Origin: a bacterium
GTDB lineage: Bacteria; Myxococcota; UBA727; JAUIJE01
Direction of reading: 5' to 3'
Assembly: GCA_030431455.1 (NCBI GenBank)
Contig: JAUIJE010000015.1
Coordinates: 140,938-204,937 of the forward strand
DNA: 64,000 bases
In this document: positions 1-8,681 of the stretch, in pieces
Layout of the letters: the number at the start of each line of letters is the position of its first letter
Position numbering within the stretch: the first letter of the stretch is position 1
Program-made: the position numbers and the translations under genes
Notes under the pieces: model-generated
What the model saw: the letters and a program-made list of their open reading frames with translations, nothing else
Databases searched by the model: none
Told to the model about the DNA's origin: nothing

Positions 1-290
1 ACGTCCACCGGCGAGACCTCGCCCCCGCCGCTGACAAGCTCCAGCGCGCCGAGCTCCTGGAGTACCTCGTTCTGGTCGAGGTCGCCGCTTTGTTTGGCCA
101 GGCGCCACACCCCGCCCGGGGCCGCGGTCCGGCTGTCGTGGGCCGGCGCGTACACCGCGTCCTCGCCGTACTCACACCACACCCCGTAGTAGGCCGCGCC
201 CGCGACATCGCGCTCGGCGGCCTGGGCGAGCAGGGGCGAGGCGGCCACCGCCGACAGAAGGGTCGCGATCGTCAGAATTTCACGGGTCAT
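1..290 (-). CDS. Secreted protein, N-terminal part (runs off left edge)
   Basis: The reading frame opens with ATG at 290 and is still open at base 1, so only about 96 N-terminal residues are visible. It begins MTREILTIATLLSAVAAS followed by PLLAQA, a typical signal peptide ending near Ala24. The mature part (VAGAAYYGVWCEYGEDAVYAP) contains one Cys and no recognised motif. It lies downstream of mog on the same strand with a 76-base gap. The codon positions show the expected strong GC bias, which supports a real gene. Function is unknown; an exported envelope or periplasmic protein is the most that can be said. Confidence 0.6.
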   Translation of the reverse strand, partial: MTREILTIATLLSAVAASPLLAQAAERDVAGAAYYGVWCEYGEDAVYAPAHDSRTAAPGGVWRLAKQSGDLDQNEVLQELGALELVSGGGEVSPVD

Positions 291-366
291 GTTCGCCTCC
301 GCACGGCCTCTGGGGCCGCGGCCGGTTCTGGCTTCGAGGTGTGCGAGAACCGTACCCGCCCCGCGT

Positions 367-915
367 TCACTTCTTTTTGGGCCTGAACGCGGTCACGACC
401 TCATCGTGGGTCTCGATGTACGGGCCCTCGATCAGGTCCACGCAATAGGGCACAGCCGGGAACACCGCGATGAGGCACTCGCGGATCGCCTTGGGCGAAC
501 CCGGCAGGTTGATGATCAAGGCCCCGCCGCGGTCGCCCGCGTAGCGGATGGTCGCTTCTTGGCGGGACAGAATCGCGGTGGGCACCTTCTCCAGCGACAC
601 CTGGCGCATGAGTTCGCCGAAGCCGGGCATGCGCCGGTGGCCCACCGCCAGGGTGGCCTCGACGGTGACGTCGCGCCGGGCCGGGCCGGTGCCCCCGGTG
701 GTCACCACCAGACAACAGCCATCGTCGTCGACAAGTCGCTTGAGCGTCGCCTCGATCACGTCCTGTTCGTCGGGGATCACCGCCGCCACGACCTCGAAGG
801 GCGAAGCCACAAACTCCGCCAGGCACGCGGCCAACGCCGGCCCGCCCCGGTCTTCGTACTCCCCGCGGCTGGCCCGATCGCTGACGGTGACGACGCCGAA
901 CTTCGCCAATGTCAT
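367..915 (-). CDS. mog: Molybdopterin adenylyltransferase Mog
   Basis: Mog adenylylates molybdopterin (MPT + ATP to MPT-AMP), the step before molybdate insertion in molybdenum cofactor biosynthesis; it is cytosolic. The 182-residue product has the MogA/MoaB-fold signature TTGGTGPARRDVT and the Mog-type stretch MPGFGELMRQVSLEKVPTAI followed by LSRQ, INLPGSP and VPYCVDLIEGPYIET, close to the E. coli Mog pattern rather than MoaB. The length is normal. The ATG at 915 overlaps the TGA of the upstream acylase gene (ATGA), so the two are probably translationally coupled. No other moa/moe gene is in the window, so this cofactor gene sits away from its pathway partners. Confidence 0.9.
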   Translation of the reverse strand: MTLAKFGVVTVSDRASRGEYEDRGGPALAACLAEFVASPFEVVAAVIPDEQDVIEATLKRLVDDDGCCLVVTTGGTGPARRDVTVEATLAVGHRRMPGFGELMRQVSLEKVPTAILSRQEATIRYAGDRGGALIINLPGSPKAIRECLIAVFPAVPYCVDLIEGPYIETHDEVVTAFRPKKK

Positions 916-3452
916 TGTGAAGGCCCCTCGCCCCGGGTCAGAAACAGCACCTTGCCTTCGGCCCCCGCCCGCGCGGTCTCCTCGTCGATGGCCAACACCA
1001 GCGGGTCGCCTTTGTCCCAGCGGTCGTGCAGATCGTAGTTGTGCCGGTGCCCAAAATGCCCCGACTGGCCGGAGTCGTTGATCACCCGCACGTCGGGGGG
1101 CGAGGTCATCTCCCCCCGGATGCGCAGCACCGCGCCCCCGCGGACCTCCCCGGTGGTGGCGTCGCCGCGCTCGGCGCGCACACATTGGTGACAGCCCTTC
1201 TGCTCTTTGGTCTCGTTGGTGAACATCATGCCCAGCACCGGCACCGACGCGAGCTGGCCTTTGCCCGAGTACGTGTGCACCGCCCCCCACCGCCAGGCGC
1301 TGGTGTCTTCGCCGAGCTGCTCGACGAGCTCGTCGATGACGATCTTGGCCGCGTCCTCCATCAGGGGGGCGAGCCCGTCGTACGCGGCGGTGTCGGGATC
1401 ATCGAGCAGCGCGGGGGTGCCGCCCTGCCCGAAGTCGAGCAACGCCGCCCACACCGCGCTGCGCACGAAGCTGTGGCCCTGGATTTGGCCGCCCACGTCG
1501 TCGCCCAAGGCCTGGGTGAGCATGAGGTTGCGCACGGTGCGTTCGGTCCGGGTGTAGACCAGGGCCCCGAGGCTGTCGACGTCGAACACCCCGTCGAAGT
1601 CGCGCAGGGCCGTGCAGTAGGTGTCGAGCAGGCCGCTGTCGACGCCGGACACTTGGTCGGGGCAGGACGCGCCATAGATGGGCGAGGCCTCGCGGGCCTC
1701 GACCGACTCAATGTCCTGTTGGATTTGGAAGATGTCCTCGGTGGAGGCGTTGCCCGCGGCGATCAGCTCTTCGATGCGTTCGGTGATCCGCTTGGCACGA
1801 TAGGCGAGGGTTCCTTCGGTGCCGATCACCTCCGCGTTGGGGCCGTCGGCCTCGACGATGCGTTGGTTGGCGGCGACAAAGAAGCCGCGGTCGGGGTTGG
1901 TGATCTGGGGCTTGTGCTCGTAGGGAAGGAACGTCTTCCAGCCCGCGTCCGACGAGGTGCCGTCCCGGGGGAAGGCGTTGGGTTCGCGGGATTTGCGCAC
2001 CGGGATGTCGCCGGTGATGCGGTAGGCGATGTCGCCGTTGTCCCAGGCGGTGCCCATGGTGATGGGGGGGCTGGTGAGGTTTTGGATGCCGGCGTTGGCC
2101 TCTTCAATGGTACTGGACATGCCGATGTCCCACAGCGCGGTGAGGAGGCGGCCCTCCTTCGAGATGGGCTCGTGGCCTGGCCACATGAACGCGAAGATGT
2201 CGTCTTGTTCTTGGTACTCGTCGAAGATCGCGGGGAGCACCGGGCCGAACACGGTGATCTTCCAGTCCTCTTCGAACACCGGGGCGTCGTCGCCCGGCCC
2301 CAGCTTGTAGGTCTGGGTCAGGGTCTCGTAGGCCACCGGTTCACCGTCGAGCAGGTAGAGGTCGTCGCGGCCCTCGTAAGGCGCGATGCGGACCAGGTCT
2401 TGGCTGTCGACGTTGGACACCGGCGTGCCCCAGGCCACGTGCCGCCCGTGCCCGAGGAGAATGCCGGGGGCGCCGGGCACGCTTCCGCCGGCCAGCGTCC
2501 AGTCCCGGTGCTCCATGTGGCACAGGTAGAACAGCCCAGGCGTGCGGTGCGTGAGGTGCGGGTCGTGGGCCATCACCGCCGCGCCGTGTTCGGTGTGTTC
2601 GCCAGACACGCCCCACACATTGGACGCGCCCTTTTCGAAGAGGTGGCCGGTCAACGCGCTGACAAAGCGGGGGCTCTGGCGCTTGGGGCCCTTGGCGGGG
2701 GCGTCCTTGGCCACGTGGCGCGGCGCGGTCCGCGGCATCGCGACCTGGCTTTGCGGGGCCACGGGGTCGGGGAGGTAGCCGGTGAGGCCGGCGTGGTCCT
2801 CGGCCCGGACCACGGGCACGCCGAGGGTGTCGGTGGGTTGGAGCAGGGCTTCTCGACGGGGATCGCCTTGTTCGAGGCGGGCCATGATGCGGTTGCGCGC
2901 GAGCTCTTCGTACATGCCCGACGACAAATCCCACCCGAAGAAGCGCACGATGGCGAGGGAGTGGATCGCCTCGTAGGGCTCGAAGTCGACGCCCAGGATG
3001 ACCATCTCGATGGACGGTCCTGCGAAGTAGGCCCCGTCGTTGACCCCGGCGGCGTACGCTTCCATCAGGCGCTTGTCCCGGGCCGAGAGGTTCGCGAACT
3101 GCTCTTCGATTTTGTAGACGAGCATGCGCGCTTGGCGATCGGAATCGAGGTAGTCCTCGCCGAGCAGCTCGGTGAGCCGGCCGAAGATGCCGGCGCGTTG
3201 GCTGACGATCTGCCAGAGCCGGTCTTTGGCGTGAAAGAAGCCTTGGGCGTAGGCCGCGTCGTCTTCCGAGTCCGCGTAGATGTGGGGCACGCCCCACTCG
3301 TCGGTGTACGCGCGCACGTTGGCTTTGGGGAACGCGCTGCTGCTGGAGCGAAACTCGAGCGGGGCCTCGGCGGGCAGCTCCGGCGGGAACGTGCACGAAA
3401 ACGGATGGCACCCGGCGACAAACAGCAGACTGAGCAAGAGCACACGGCGCAT
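912..3452 (-). CDS. Penicillin acylase family lipoprotein (Ntn hydrolase)
   Basis: An 846-residue member of the penicillin/cephalosporin/acyl-homoserine-lactone acylase family, N-terminal-nucleophile amidases made as precursors that self-cleave. It begins MRRVLLLSLLFVAGC, a lipoprotein signal with lipobox VAGC, so it is probably membrane anchored. After an alpha-chain region containing DEWGVPHIYADS and the typical AYAQGFFHAKDRLWQ, the motif GAS-NVWGVSG places the likely nucleophile and new N-terminus at Ser277. Downstream are the family signatures HDPHLTHRTPGLFY and HVAWGTPVSNVDSQD. The ATG at 3452 has an AGGGG Shine-Dalgarno 5 bases upstream; the frame is open further upstream but lacks a signal there. 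Substrate is unknown: beta-lactams, acyl-homoserine lactones or other amides are all possible. Confidence 0.9.
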   Translation of the reverse strand: MRRVLLLSLLFVAGCHPFSCTFPPELPAEAPLEFRSSSSAFPKANVRAYTDEWGVPHIYADSEDDAAYAQGFFHAKDRLWQIVSQRAGIFGRLTELLGEDYLDSDRQARMLVYKIEEQFANLSARDKRLMEAYAAGVNDGAYFAGPSIEMVILGVDFEPYEAIHSLAIVRFFGWDLSSGMYEELARNRIMARLEQGDPRREALLQPTDTLGVPVVRAEDHAGLTGYLPDPVAPQSQVAMPRTAPRHVAKDAPAKGPKRQSPRFVSALTGHLFEKGASNVWGVSGEHTEHGAAVMAHDPHLTHRTPGLFYLCHMEHRDWTLAGGSVPGAPGILLGHGRHVAWGTPVSNVDSQDLVRIAPYEGRDDLYLLDGEPVAYETLTQTYKLGPGDDAPVFEEDWKITVFGPVLPAIFDEYQEQDDIFAFMWPGHEPISKEGRLLTALWDIGMSSTIEEANAGIQNLTSPPITMGTAWDNGDIAYRITGDIPVRKSREPNAFPRDGTSSDAGWKTFLPYEHKPQITNPDRGFFVAANQRIVEADGPNAEVIGTEGTLAYRAKRITERIEELIAAGNASTEDIFQIQQDIESVEAREASPIYGASCPDQVSGVDSGLLDTYCTALRDFDGVFDVDSLGALVYTRTERTVRNLMLTQALGDDVGGQIQGHSFVRSAVWAALLDFGQGGTPALLDDPDTAAYDGLAPLMEDAAKIVIDELVEQLGEDTSAWRWGAVHTYSGKGQLASVPVLGMMFTNETKEQKGCHQCVRAERGDATTGEVRGGAVLRIRGEMTSPPDVRVINDSGQSGHFGHRHNYDLHDRWDKGDPLVLAIDEETARAGAEGKVLFLTRGEGPSQ

Positions 3453-3492
3453 GAAAAACCCCTGGGTTGGCCCTCGATGTAGCAAACCGCGC

Positions 3493-3523
3493 CCACAAAA
3501 AAAGCGCCGCTCGCGCGGCGCTT
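3493..3523 (-). terminator. Rho-independent terminator after the GD-repeat lipoprotein gene
   Basis: A perfect 9-bp GC-rich stem (AAGCGCCGC / GCGGCGCTT) with a four-base loop is followed on the minus strand by seven T residues. It lies 21 bases past the stop of the GD-repeat gene and before the acylase start, so it separates the two transcripts. Confidence 0.8.
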
Positions 3524-3543
3524 CTTCGAGGCTCAACCGGCGA

Positions 3544-4413
<870 letters not shown>

Positions 4414-4466
4414 TGTGGTCTCCATGGACAATTTCACGGGGCCAAGCGTTGGCCGCGTCACCCCGA

Positions 4467-4495
4467 CACGTTGCCGCACCCAGAATTGTTGTCAA
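4467..4495 (-). promoter_or_regulatory. Possible promoter of the GD-repeat lipoprotein gene
   Basis: On the minus strand a consensus -35 box TTGACA (4490-4495) is followed after 17 bases by AACGTG (4467-4472), a poor -10 box. It lies 54 bases upstream of the ATG at 4413. The perfect -35 and spacing are what suggest a promoter; the -10 match is weak. Confidence 0.35.
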
Positions 4496-4605
4496 GTTCC
4501 GCCCCCCGGCGAAAAAACGAGGTTTTTCCGGCTGTTGCTCGCTTTTGTGCAGGCTGGCGCCGCGGCTGGGCGCCCACGGCGCGGGGCGGGTGCTAGCCTC
4601 TTGGC

Positions 4606-6015
4606 ATGTCCGGTCCACCCCCCAACGAGCACGCGGCGTTTCGTGTCCCGGACAGCAACCACACCCTCAAAGAACCCGCGAGCCCGGGCCGGGTGTTGGT
4701 GCTCAACCCCAGCCGGTCCCTGGTCGCGATCGCCCAAGACATCCTCCAAAAGGACGGCCACAAGGTCGAGCTGTTCTCGGAGCGCACGCCGCTGACCGAC
4801 GAGGTGGTCAAGGCGTACAACGCCGACGTGTTGATCGTCGACCCGTTCATCGACGGGTACGAGGGGTTGCCGTTGCTCGATCGCCTGCCCGCCACCCGCG
4901 AACCTGGGGGGCCCAAGGTGGTCGTGGTCACCGACACCACCGACGTCGAGCTCGCGGTCAACGCCATGCACCGGGGGGCGGCCGACTTTCTGACCCGGCC
5001 GCTCAACGGCGATCGGCTCCGCCTCGCGGTGGTGCGCGGCATCGGCCAACGCCGGCTCGCCCTCGAGAACACCCGGCTCAAGCGCGACCTCGGCCTGTCC
5101 GCGGTGGGCCAGCGCCTGCTCGAGACCCTCGACGCCGACAAGCTCTGTACCTCGGGGCTCGACGTGCTGTGCGCGCGCACAAAATCGGACGCCGGTCTGC
5201 TGCTCGGGCCGGAGGGGTTTTTGGCTTCGCGCGGTTTGTCCGACGAGGACCGCCCCCGGCTGGGCGCGCTCGAGGCGCCCCACCTGTCGGTCGTGCCCTG
5301 GACCCCGTCGCGCATCGACGCCGCTTTGTCCGGGTACTGCGACGGCCTGATCGTGGGCCTGGGCGAACAACGCCGCGCGATCTTGTTGCGGCGCACCTCG
5401 CTTTTCTCCGACGGGGCGCGGGACGACGCGCGGTTTCTCGCCGGCTATTTCGCCACCGCGATCCGCAACGTCAGCCGCTACGCCAAGGCGCGCCGCCGGG
5501 CCCGGCGCGATCATTTGACCGGCCTGTACAACGCCACCGCGCTGTTCGAGGCGCTGCACCAGGCGGTGGTCGCCGCGGGCCTGGAGCAGTCCCCGGTCTC
5601 GGTGGTGTTCATGGACCTCGACCGGTTCAAGAGCGTCAACGACACCCACGGCCACCTCAACGGCAGCGCGCTGCTGGCGGAGTTTGGCCACCTCCTGACC
5701 CGGGGGCTGCGGGGCCGGCCGGCCTGTTCGCGCTATGGGGGCGATGAGTTCGCGGTGATCTTGCCGGGGCTGACCACCGACGCGGCGGTGCGCATCGCCG
5801 ACCGCATCCGGGTGCGCGTCGAAGAGCACCAGTTTCTCAAGCGGGAAGGGCTCAACCTCTCGCTCACCTGTTGCCTCGGGGTCGCGACCTTCCCCGATCA
5901 CGCCCAGGACGCGCGCACCCTGCTCGAGCTCGCGGACCGCGCGATGTACGTGGGCAAAGCCAAGGCGCGCAACGCGGTGCACACCGCGGACGCGATCTTC
6001 GCCGCCGCAGGGTGA
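4606..6015 (+). CDS. Receiver-GGDEF response regulator (diguanylate cyclase)
   Basis: A 469-residue cytosolic protein with a receiver-like domain (about residues 25-145; phospho-acceptor candidate Asp79 in VLIVDPF, TDTTD and the KP-loop counterpart DFLTRPL), a central GAF-like region (about 150-300) and a C-terminal GGDEF domain (about 305-469). The active-site loop is intact, SRYGGDEF with GGDEF at 378-382, and FMDLDRFKSVNDTHGH is the metal/nucleotide segment, so synthesis of cyclic di-GMP from two GTP is expected. The inhibitory RxxD site that normally lies five residues before GGDEF reads RGRP, so product inhibition at that site is probably lost. It stands alone, with a weak ribosome site. 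The window also holds a PilZ-like protein, a possible c-di-GMP effector. Confidence 0.9.
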   Translation: MSGPPPNEHAAFRVPDSNHTLKEPASPGRVLVLNPSRSLVAIAQDILQKDGHKVELFSERTPLTDEVVKAYNADVLIVDPFIDGYEGLPLLDRLPATREPGGPKVVVVTDTTDVELAVNAMHRGAADFLTRPLNGDRLRLAVVRGIGQRRLALENTRLKRDLGLSAVGQRLLETLDADKLCTSGLDVLCARTKSDAGLLLGPEGFLASRGLSDEDRPRLGALEAPHLSVVPWTPSRIDAALSGYCDGLIVGLGEQRRAILLRRTSLFSDGARDDARFLAGYFATAIRNVSRYAKARRRARRDHLTGLYNATALFEALHQAVVAAGLEQSPVSVVFMDLDRFKSVNDTHGHLNGSALLAEFGHLLTRGLRGRPACSRYGGDEFAVILPGLTTDAAVRIADRIRVRVEEHQFLKREGLNLSLTCCLGVATFPDHAQDARTLLELADRAMYVGKAKARNAVHTADAIFAAAG

Positions 6016-6095
6016 CGATCGCACCGCCAAGACCTTGCTCTGGCAACGGATTTCGGCGAATCTTCGCCTGATTCTGACCAAAGGACCCGCGCCGC

Positions 6096-7001
6096 ATGAC
6101 CCCGCTTTTGGTGACCATCGCGTTGGCCGTCTCCGCCCAGGACCCGGCCCCGCCGGCCGCCCCGCCTGCCCCCGCGCCGGCCGCGGGCGAGGCCGCGCCC
6201 GCCGACGATGGGTCTGCTCCCCCCGCGGCCCCGGCGGACGAGCCACCCCCGTCCCTCGAGGCCGCGCCGGCCGACGCCGACCAGCCCCCGCCCGGCCTCG
6301 ACGAGAACTTCCAGGCCCCGGCGGTGCCCCCCGTCGTCGACACCACCCCGCCGAGCATCGAAGACTTCGCGGTGGCCGCGGGCAGCCCCGACGCCCCCCC
6401 GCGGGTGACCGCGGTGGTCACCGACGACGCCTCCGGGGTCGATCAGGTCCGGGTCTACTTCCGCACCTCCACCGCCGGGCCGTTCAGCTATGCCGACCTC
6501 GCCGCGGGCGACGGCGGTCTGTTCGTGGGCTCGCTGGGCATGGGCATCCAGCGCACGGGATTTTTCTATTACGTCGAGGTCAAGGACGCGGCCGGCAACG
6601 CTGAGCTGCTCGGCCACGCCGACCGCCCCATCTTCATCCCCGCCGCGGGGCCGTCGGTGGGCAAGACCTACGAAAAGCCGGTCCCGCCGCGCGAAGGCCC
6701 GCCCATCGCCACCTATTGGGTGGCCCTGGCCTACGGCATTGGCATTGTGTCTTTGGCGGGCGCGTCGGTGGCCGCGTTTGACCTCACCCGCACCATGCTC
6801 ATCCTCAACGCCAACCAGCCTTGGGTGAGCAGCCTCGGCATCATCGACGACGAGTTCAAGAGCATCTCCGCCGGCACCCGCCAACAGTTCCAGACCGCGG
6901 CGATTCTCGACTCCGCCGCGGCCGGCATCCTCGCGGTCATCGGCGTGGCCGCGTTCTCCACCGGCACCGGGCTTTTGATCTACAACGCCCTCGAGGAATG
7001 A
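6096..7001 (+). CDS. Ala/Pro-rich exported protein with two C-terminal membrane helices
   Basis: A 301-residue protein with an N-terminal signal-like segment (MTPLLVTIALAVSAQ), a disordered Ala/Pro/Asp-rich stretch to about residue 80, then an Ig/fibronectin-like module (PPRVTAVVTDDASGVDQVRV then YFR). The C-terminal third has two hydrophobic segments, YWVALAYGIGIVSLAGASV and ILAVIGVAAFSTGTGLLIYN, separated by about 55 polar residues. The layout suggests an extracytoplasmic sensor-like domain tethered in the inner membrane. Its TGA overlaps the ATG of the next gene (ATGA), so the HAD gene is likely co-translated. No family was recognised. Confidence 0.7.
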   Translation: MTPLLVTIALAVSAQDPAPPAAPPAPAPAAGEAAPADDGSAPPAAPADEPPPSLEAAPADADQPPPGLDENFQAPAVPPVVDTTPPSIEDFAVAAGSPDAPPRVTAVVTDDASGVDQVRVYFRTSTAGPFSYADLAAGDGGLFVGSLGMGIQRTGFFYYVEVKDAAGNAELLGHADRPIFIPAAGPSVGKTYEKPVPPREGPPIATYWVALAYGIGIVSLAGASVAAFDLTRTMLILNANQPWVSSLGIIDDEFKSISAGTRQQFQTAAILDSAAAGILAVIGVAAFSTGTGLLIYNALEE

Positions 7002-7600
7002 GGCGCGGCGTGGCCGCCGACAAAGTCATCCTGTTTGATTGCATGGACACCCTGGTCCAGGATCCTTTCTGGACGGTGTTCCCGCGGTTTTTTGGCCAGC
7101 CCCTCGAGGAGCTGTTCACCCTGGTGGCCCAGGACGCTTGGCCCGCGTTCGAAAAGGGCCACATCGACGAGCCCACCTATTTTGCCCGCGCGTTTGTCGA
7201 CCGGCGCCCCATCGACGGCGAGGCGCTCAAGGCCGAGCTGTACGCCCACTACGCGTTCATCGACGGGATTGAGCCGCTGCTGGCCGAGCTTCACGACGCG
7301 GGGGTGGAGATGCACGTGCTGTCCAACTACCCCGTGTGGTACCGCATGATCGAGGACAAGCTCGGGCTCAGCCGCTACCTGCCCTGGACGTTCGTGTCCA
7401 CCCACACCGGGGAGCGCAAACCCGACGCCGCCGCCTACGTCCACTGCGTGCGCACCCTGGACCGCTCGCCGGCGCAGCTGCTGTTCGTGGACGACCGGCA
7501 GAGCAACGTGGCCGCGGCCGAACAGTCCGGTCTGTTGGGCCACACCTTCACCGACGCAGAGGCATTGCGCAAACGCCTCCGCGAGCTGTCGATCTTGTAA
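6998..7600 (+). CDS. HAD superfamily phosphatase
   Basis: A 200-residue haloacid-dehalogenase-fold hydrolase. Motif I appears as ILFDCMDTLV, where the usual DxDxT reads DCMDT, a common variant with both Asp spaced by two residues. Motif II is VLSNYP, motif III the Lys in GERKPDAAAY, and motif IV LLFVDDRQSNV. A small helical cap lies between motifs I and II. The family hydrolyses phosphate esters of small metabolites; the substrate is unknown. The start ATG at 6998 overlaps the previous stop and has GAGG just upstream. The spacing and motifs are complete, so it should be active. Confidence 0.85.
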   Translation: MRRGVAADKVILFDCMDTLVQDPFWTVFPRFFGQPLEELFTLVAQDAWPAFEKGHIDEPTYFARAFVDRRPIDGEALKAELYAHYAFIDGIEPLLAELHDAGVEMHVLSNYPVWYRMIEDKLGLSRYLPWTFVSTHTGERKPDAAAYVHCVRTLDRSPAQLLFVDDRQSNVAAAEQSGLLGHTFTDAEALRKRLRELSIL

Positions 7601-7642
7601 CCACGGGATCGGGCTTCGGCCCGGTCGCGCGAGGAGTTGAGC

Positions 7643-7948
7643 ATGAGACCTTGGTCGTTACTGATGGGCGCGCTGCTGTTCGCATCCTGCGTCAACCACA
7701 CGGTGGACATCGAACAGTACGATCGCACCTGCGAGGTCGACGAGGACTGTGTGCTCGCCGGCAGCGGGGACGCGTGTTTGTGTCTGGACTGCGAAGGGGC
7801 CATCAACGCGGACGCGTATACCCTGTACGCCGCGGACGTGAGCGCGGCCTCCGAGGGCTGCACCGTGCAGGCCGACTGCGCCGCGTGCGAACCTCGCCGG
7901 GCGGTGTGCACCGACGGCACCTGCACCTCCGAGCTCAGCAATGAATAG
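7643..7948 (+). CDS. Small Cys-rich lipoprotein
   Basis: A 101-residue lipoprotein with signal MRPWSLLMGALLFASC; the lipobox is FASC. The mature part has ten cysteines (motifs CEVDEDCVLAG, CLCLDCEGA, CTVQADCAACEP, CTDGTCTS), suggesting a compact disulfide-bonded domain outside the cytoplasm. The ATG at 7643 is preceded by GAGGAG six bases upstream; a TTG two codons earlier is possible but less well placed. Its last codons overlap the start of the next lipoprotein gene by eight bases. Cys-rich small lipoproteins of this kind recur in the window; function unknown. Confidence 0.75.
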   Translation: MRPWSLLMGALLFASCVNHTVDIEQYDRTCEVDEDCVLAGSGDACLCLDCEGAINADAYTLYAADVSAASEGCTVQADCAACEPRRAVCTDGTCTSELSNE

Positions 7949-8681
7949 GGAAATGACCCGGCAGGTGCTCGCCCTCGGCCTGGCCACGGGCCTGTTCGTG
8001 GCCGGGTGCACCGGTTCCGGCAACGACGTGCCCGAACCCGCGGGGGCCGAGGGGCTCATCTTTTGCGATGACCGCGTCGACGACGACGACGACGGCAGCG
8101 ACGAGCCGTGCCCGGCGACCCAGCCCGCCGACGCCCCGGCGGCCTACGACTGCGCGGGGGCGCCGCCGCCCTCGGTGCTCGCCCACGTCGACCTGCCCAG
8201 CAACGATCAGGTCGCGTCCGGCTGCGTGTACATCTACCAAGGCGGCACCGGCGCGTTCTACGCCGCGGTGGACATCGAAAACGGACCCGAACCCACCGGG
8301 CCCATGGGCCAGAGCACCGGGCTGTGCAGCTACGATCGCTCGGCGCGCCGCCACGTGTTCATGACCACCTCGCCCTTGGCCGACTGCCCCGACCTCACCT
8401 ACGTCTACCCCGACATGGTCGAGAACCAACTGCTGTCCAACGGTTGCCGCCGTATGGTGCGCAACATCGGCTACAGCGACGCCGACTTCGACCCCGACAT
8501 CCAGTTCTTGGCCGGGGACGAAGCCGACCAACGCAATCGCATTGATGTGTTCGACACCGTCGAGGTCGCGTGCCTGGGCATCAACAACACCCTCGGCGCG
8601 CCCTACCGCACCGACGAGGTGTACGTGACCCAATCCAGCGGGAGCTGGCTGGTCAATCCCAGCTTCACCCCCCAGGAGTGA
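7941..8681 (+). CDS. Putative lipoprotein
   Basis: A 246-residue protein starting MNREMTRQVLALGLATGL followed by the lipobox VAGC. An acidic stretch (DDRVDDDDDGSDEPC) follows, then a domain with six spaced cysteines and several aromatic residues (SGCVYIYQGGTGAFYAAVDI). The ATG at 7941 overlaps the previous gene, implying coupling; an ATG at 7953 would give an equally good signal peptide. Its 3' end overlaps the convergent decarboxylase gene by 17 bases, so there is no room for separate terminators. No family recognised. Confidence 0.7.
   Translation: MNREMTRQVLALGLATGLFVAGCTGSGNDVPEPAGAEGLIFCDDRVDDDDDGSDEPCPATQPADAPAAYDCAGAPPPSVLAHVDLPSNDQVASGCVYIYQGGTGAFYAAVDIENGPEPTGPMGQSTGLCSYDRSARRHVFMTTSPLADCPDLTYVYPDMVENQLLSNGCRRMVRNIGYSDADFDPDIQFLAGDEADQRNRIDVFDTVEVACLGINNTLGAPYRTDEVYVTQSSGSWLVNPSFTPQE

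Noticed and set aside
1026..3482. Long open frames opposite real genes (here 818 codons antisense to the acylase; similar at 23.3-25.8 kb and elsewhere)
   Set aside because: They arise from the high GC third-position bias; their translations are Arg/Gly/Val/Ala-rich without motifs, while the opposite frames show clear families and ribosome sites.
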